Assembly (NCBI GenBank): GCA_009703545.1
Contig: WLFX01000044.1
Location: 1-7,277 of the forward strand
Length of the DNA stretch: 7,277 nucleotides
Source of the DNA: Actinomycetota bacterium
GTDB taxonomy: Bacteria > Actinomycetota > Actinomycetes > Actinomycetales > Microbacteriaceae
Direction of reading: 5' to 3'
Both the position numbers and the translations under genes were made by a program. The notes beneath the pieces are model-generated. The model was given only the letters and a program-made list of their open reading frames with translations, made no database searches and was not told the origin of the DNA. Positions 6,337 to 7,277 of the stretch are shown piece by piece (the first letter of the stretch is position 1; each line of letters begins with the position of its first letter).

Positions 6337-7277
6337 ATGGCACAGGTTCGACTCCTTGTCCACCTGGGGCCGATGAAAACCGGGACCAGTTCGTTTGCCT
6401 ACCATTTTTCGCGACTCACATCAACCGGAAAACTTCCACAATCCGTCCTCTATCCGACGGGCGACTTGTGGTTTCCAGCTCGGGGCGAGATTGTCAAACA
6501 TCACGATCTCGTCGAACTTGCGGTTGCGCCACGAAGCAATTCTGGAGAACGACGACGGACCACGGACGCGACCCCAGCACTTATTCGCGGACGATTATCC
6601 GCAATTGCTGCTGAGGCGAGGGCACGAGACGGAGATGTTCGGGTGGTGATGGTGTGTGAGATTGGCGATCAACGCTCCACTCCCAAACTCGGAAAAATTC
6701 TGCGTGAGTATTTTGATACCGTTGATTTCGTAATCGTCGCCCGCGACCAGCCGAGCGCAATCCAGTCCCTACTAGCGCAACAGATTCGCATGTGGGATCG
6801 CACAGATGAAACCGCCTTCGATTCCGAGGCCTTTACTCGTAAACACGCGGCTCGTGGGTCTTATGATTATGCGAGGTTGTGGGACAAGTGGAACACGGAT
6901 TCCACGGATTATTCGGTGCACTTTGTTCCGTATCGATCCGGCGTGGGCACCACCGATCTGTCTCAAGACATTTTTAGCGCAGTCGGGTTCGGCGATTTTC
7001 CGCACAGCCCGGAACTTGTTAACGGGGAAAGAATTCATTCAACTTTTTCCCATAAGCGGATGAACGAATTGGCAACAATCAAACGGTGGGCGCACCGCCT
7101 CTCGGCAATCCCGGGAGCTCGTGACCTGACTCGCCGGCTTTTTGATTTAGTGGTGCGTCGGGCCCACGATGAGTTAAAACGCAACCCGATGCAACCCCGT
7201 GATTCGTGGATGCTTTCTGAAGCAGATCGTTCCTTAATTGTCAACAAATATCTCCAATCAAACAAGAAATTCCGCGA
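6337..7277 (+). CDS. Sulfotransferase-like protein, paralog 3, 3' end cut by the window
   Basis: The ATG directly follows the stop codon of paralog 2 (TAA-ATG, no spacer), implying cotranscription and coupled translation. A weak GGGG upstream may serve as ribosome binding site. My reading shows no stop through base 7277, giving 313 visible residues. Shared features are R-L-L-V-H-L then G-P-M-K-T-G-T at 11-17, W45-F46-P47, K54-H55, V-C-E at 106-108, and R136 with S144 in the R-x7-S spacing. The R-I-H-S-T-F segment is also present. The usual P-Y-F-E is reduced to V-P-Y-R. The last residues, I-V-N-K-Y-L-Q-S-N-K-K-F, align with the block before L-G-x-Q-S in the siblings, so about 25 residues are missing. 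The function is inferred as for the siblings, with different acceptor specificity possible given the divergent middle. Confidence 0.75.
   Translation, partial: MAQVRLLVHLGPMKTGTSSFAYHFSRLTSTGKLPQSVLYPTGDLWFPARGEIVKHHDLVELAVAPRSNSGERRRTTDATPALIRGRLSAIAAEARARDGDVRVVMVCEIGDQRSTPKLGKILREYFDTVDFVIVARDQPSAIQSLLAQQIRMWDRTDETAFDSEAFTRKHAARGSYDYARLWDKWNTDSTDYSVHFVPYRSGVGTTDLSQDIFSAVGFGDFPHSPELVNGERIHSTFSHKRMNELATIKRWAHRLSAIPGARDLTRRLFDLVVRRAHDELKRNPMQPRDSWMLSEADRSLIVNKYLQSNKKFR

Overview
The window reads as a chromosomal segment from a moderate-GC actinobacterium. A member of the Microbacteriaceae or a related aquatic lineage is my guess, not something the sequence proves. The actinobacterial signs are the pheA-serS linkage, a SerRS C-terminus of the actinobacterial type ([18 protein letters not shown]), an actinobacterial-style LCP cell-wall ligase, and tightly packed genes with GTG as well as ATG starts. 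All genes and both tRNAs lie on the + strand, and there is no gene-free stretch longer than about 50 bases.

Left block (1-2868): a housekeeping cluster made of the 3' part of pheA (prephenate dehydratase), serS (seryl-tRNA synthetase) and a Cof-type HAD phosphatase. The gaps are 2 bases and then a 1-base TGATG overlap, so these are very probably one transcript with coupled translation.

Middle (2901-4227): tRNA-Ser(UGA) with an encoded CCA is followed after only 18 bases by a GTG-started, single-pass membrane LCP (LytR-CpsA-Psr) protein. This family attaches glycopolymers to peptidoglycan. Its C-terminal tail carries a small in-frame 27-bp tandem repeat.

Right block (4254-7277): three consecutive, diverged paralogs of a sulfotransferase-like family. 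Each starts with an H-x-G-P-M-K-T-G-T loop that resembles the PAPS 5'-phosphosulfate loop, and each has a downstream R-x7-S that resembles the PAPS 3'-phosphate site. A second tRNA-Ser (GCU, no encoded CCA) sits between paralogs 1 and 2. Paralogs 2 and 3 abut with no spacer. Paralog 3 runs off the end of the window, lacking roughly its last 25 residues.

The most interesting reading is that the LCP ligase and the sulfotransferase-like trio act on the same cell-surface glycopolymer, for example by adding sulfate esters to a wall or capsular polymer. That link is inferred from gene order only. A separate point is that the first paralog has no canonical start codon where its siblings start. An ATC with a well-placed Shine-Dalgarno stands there instead.
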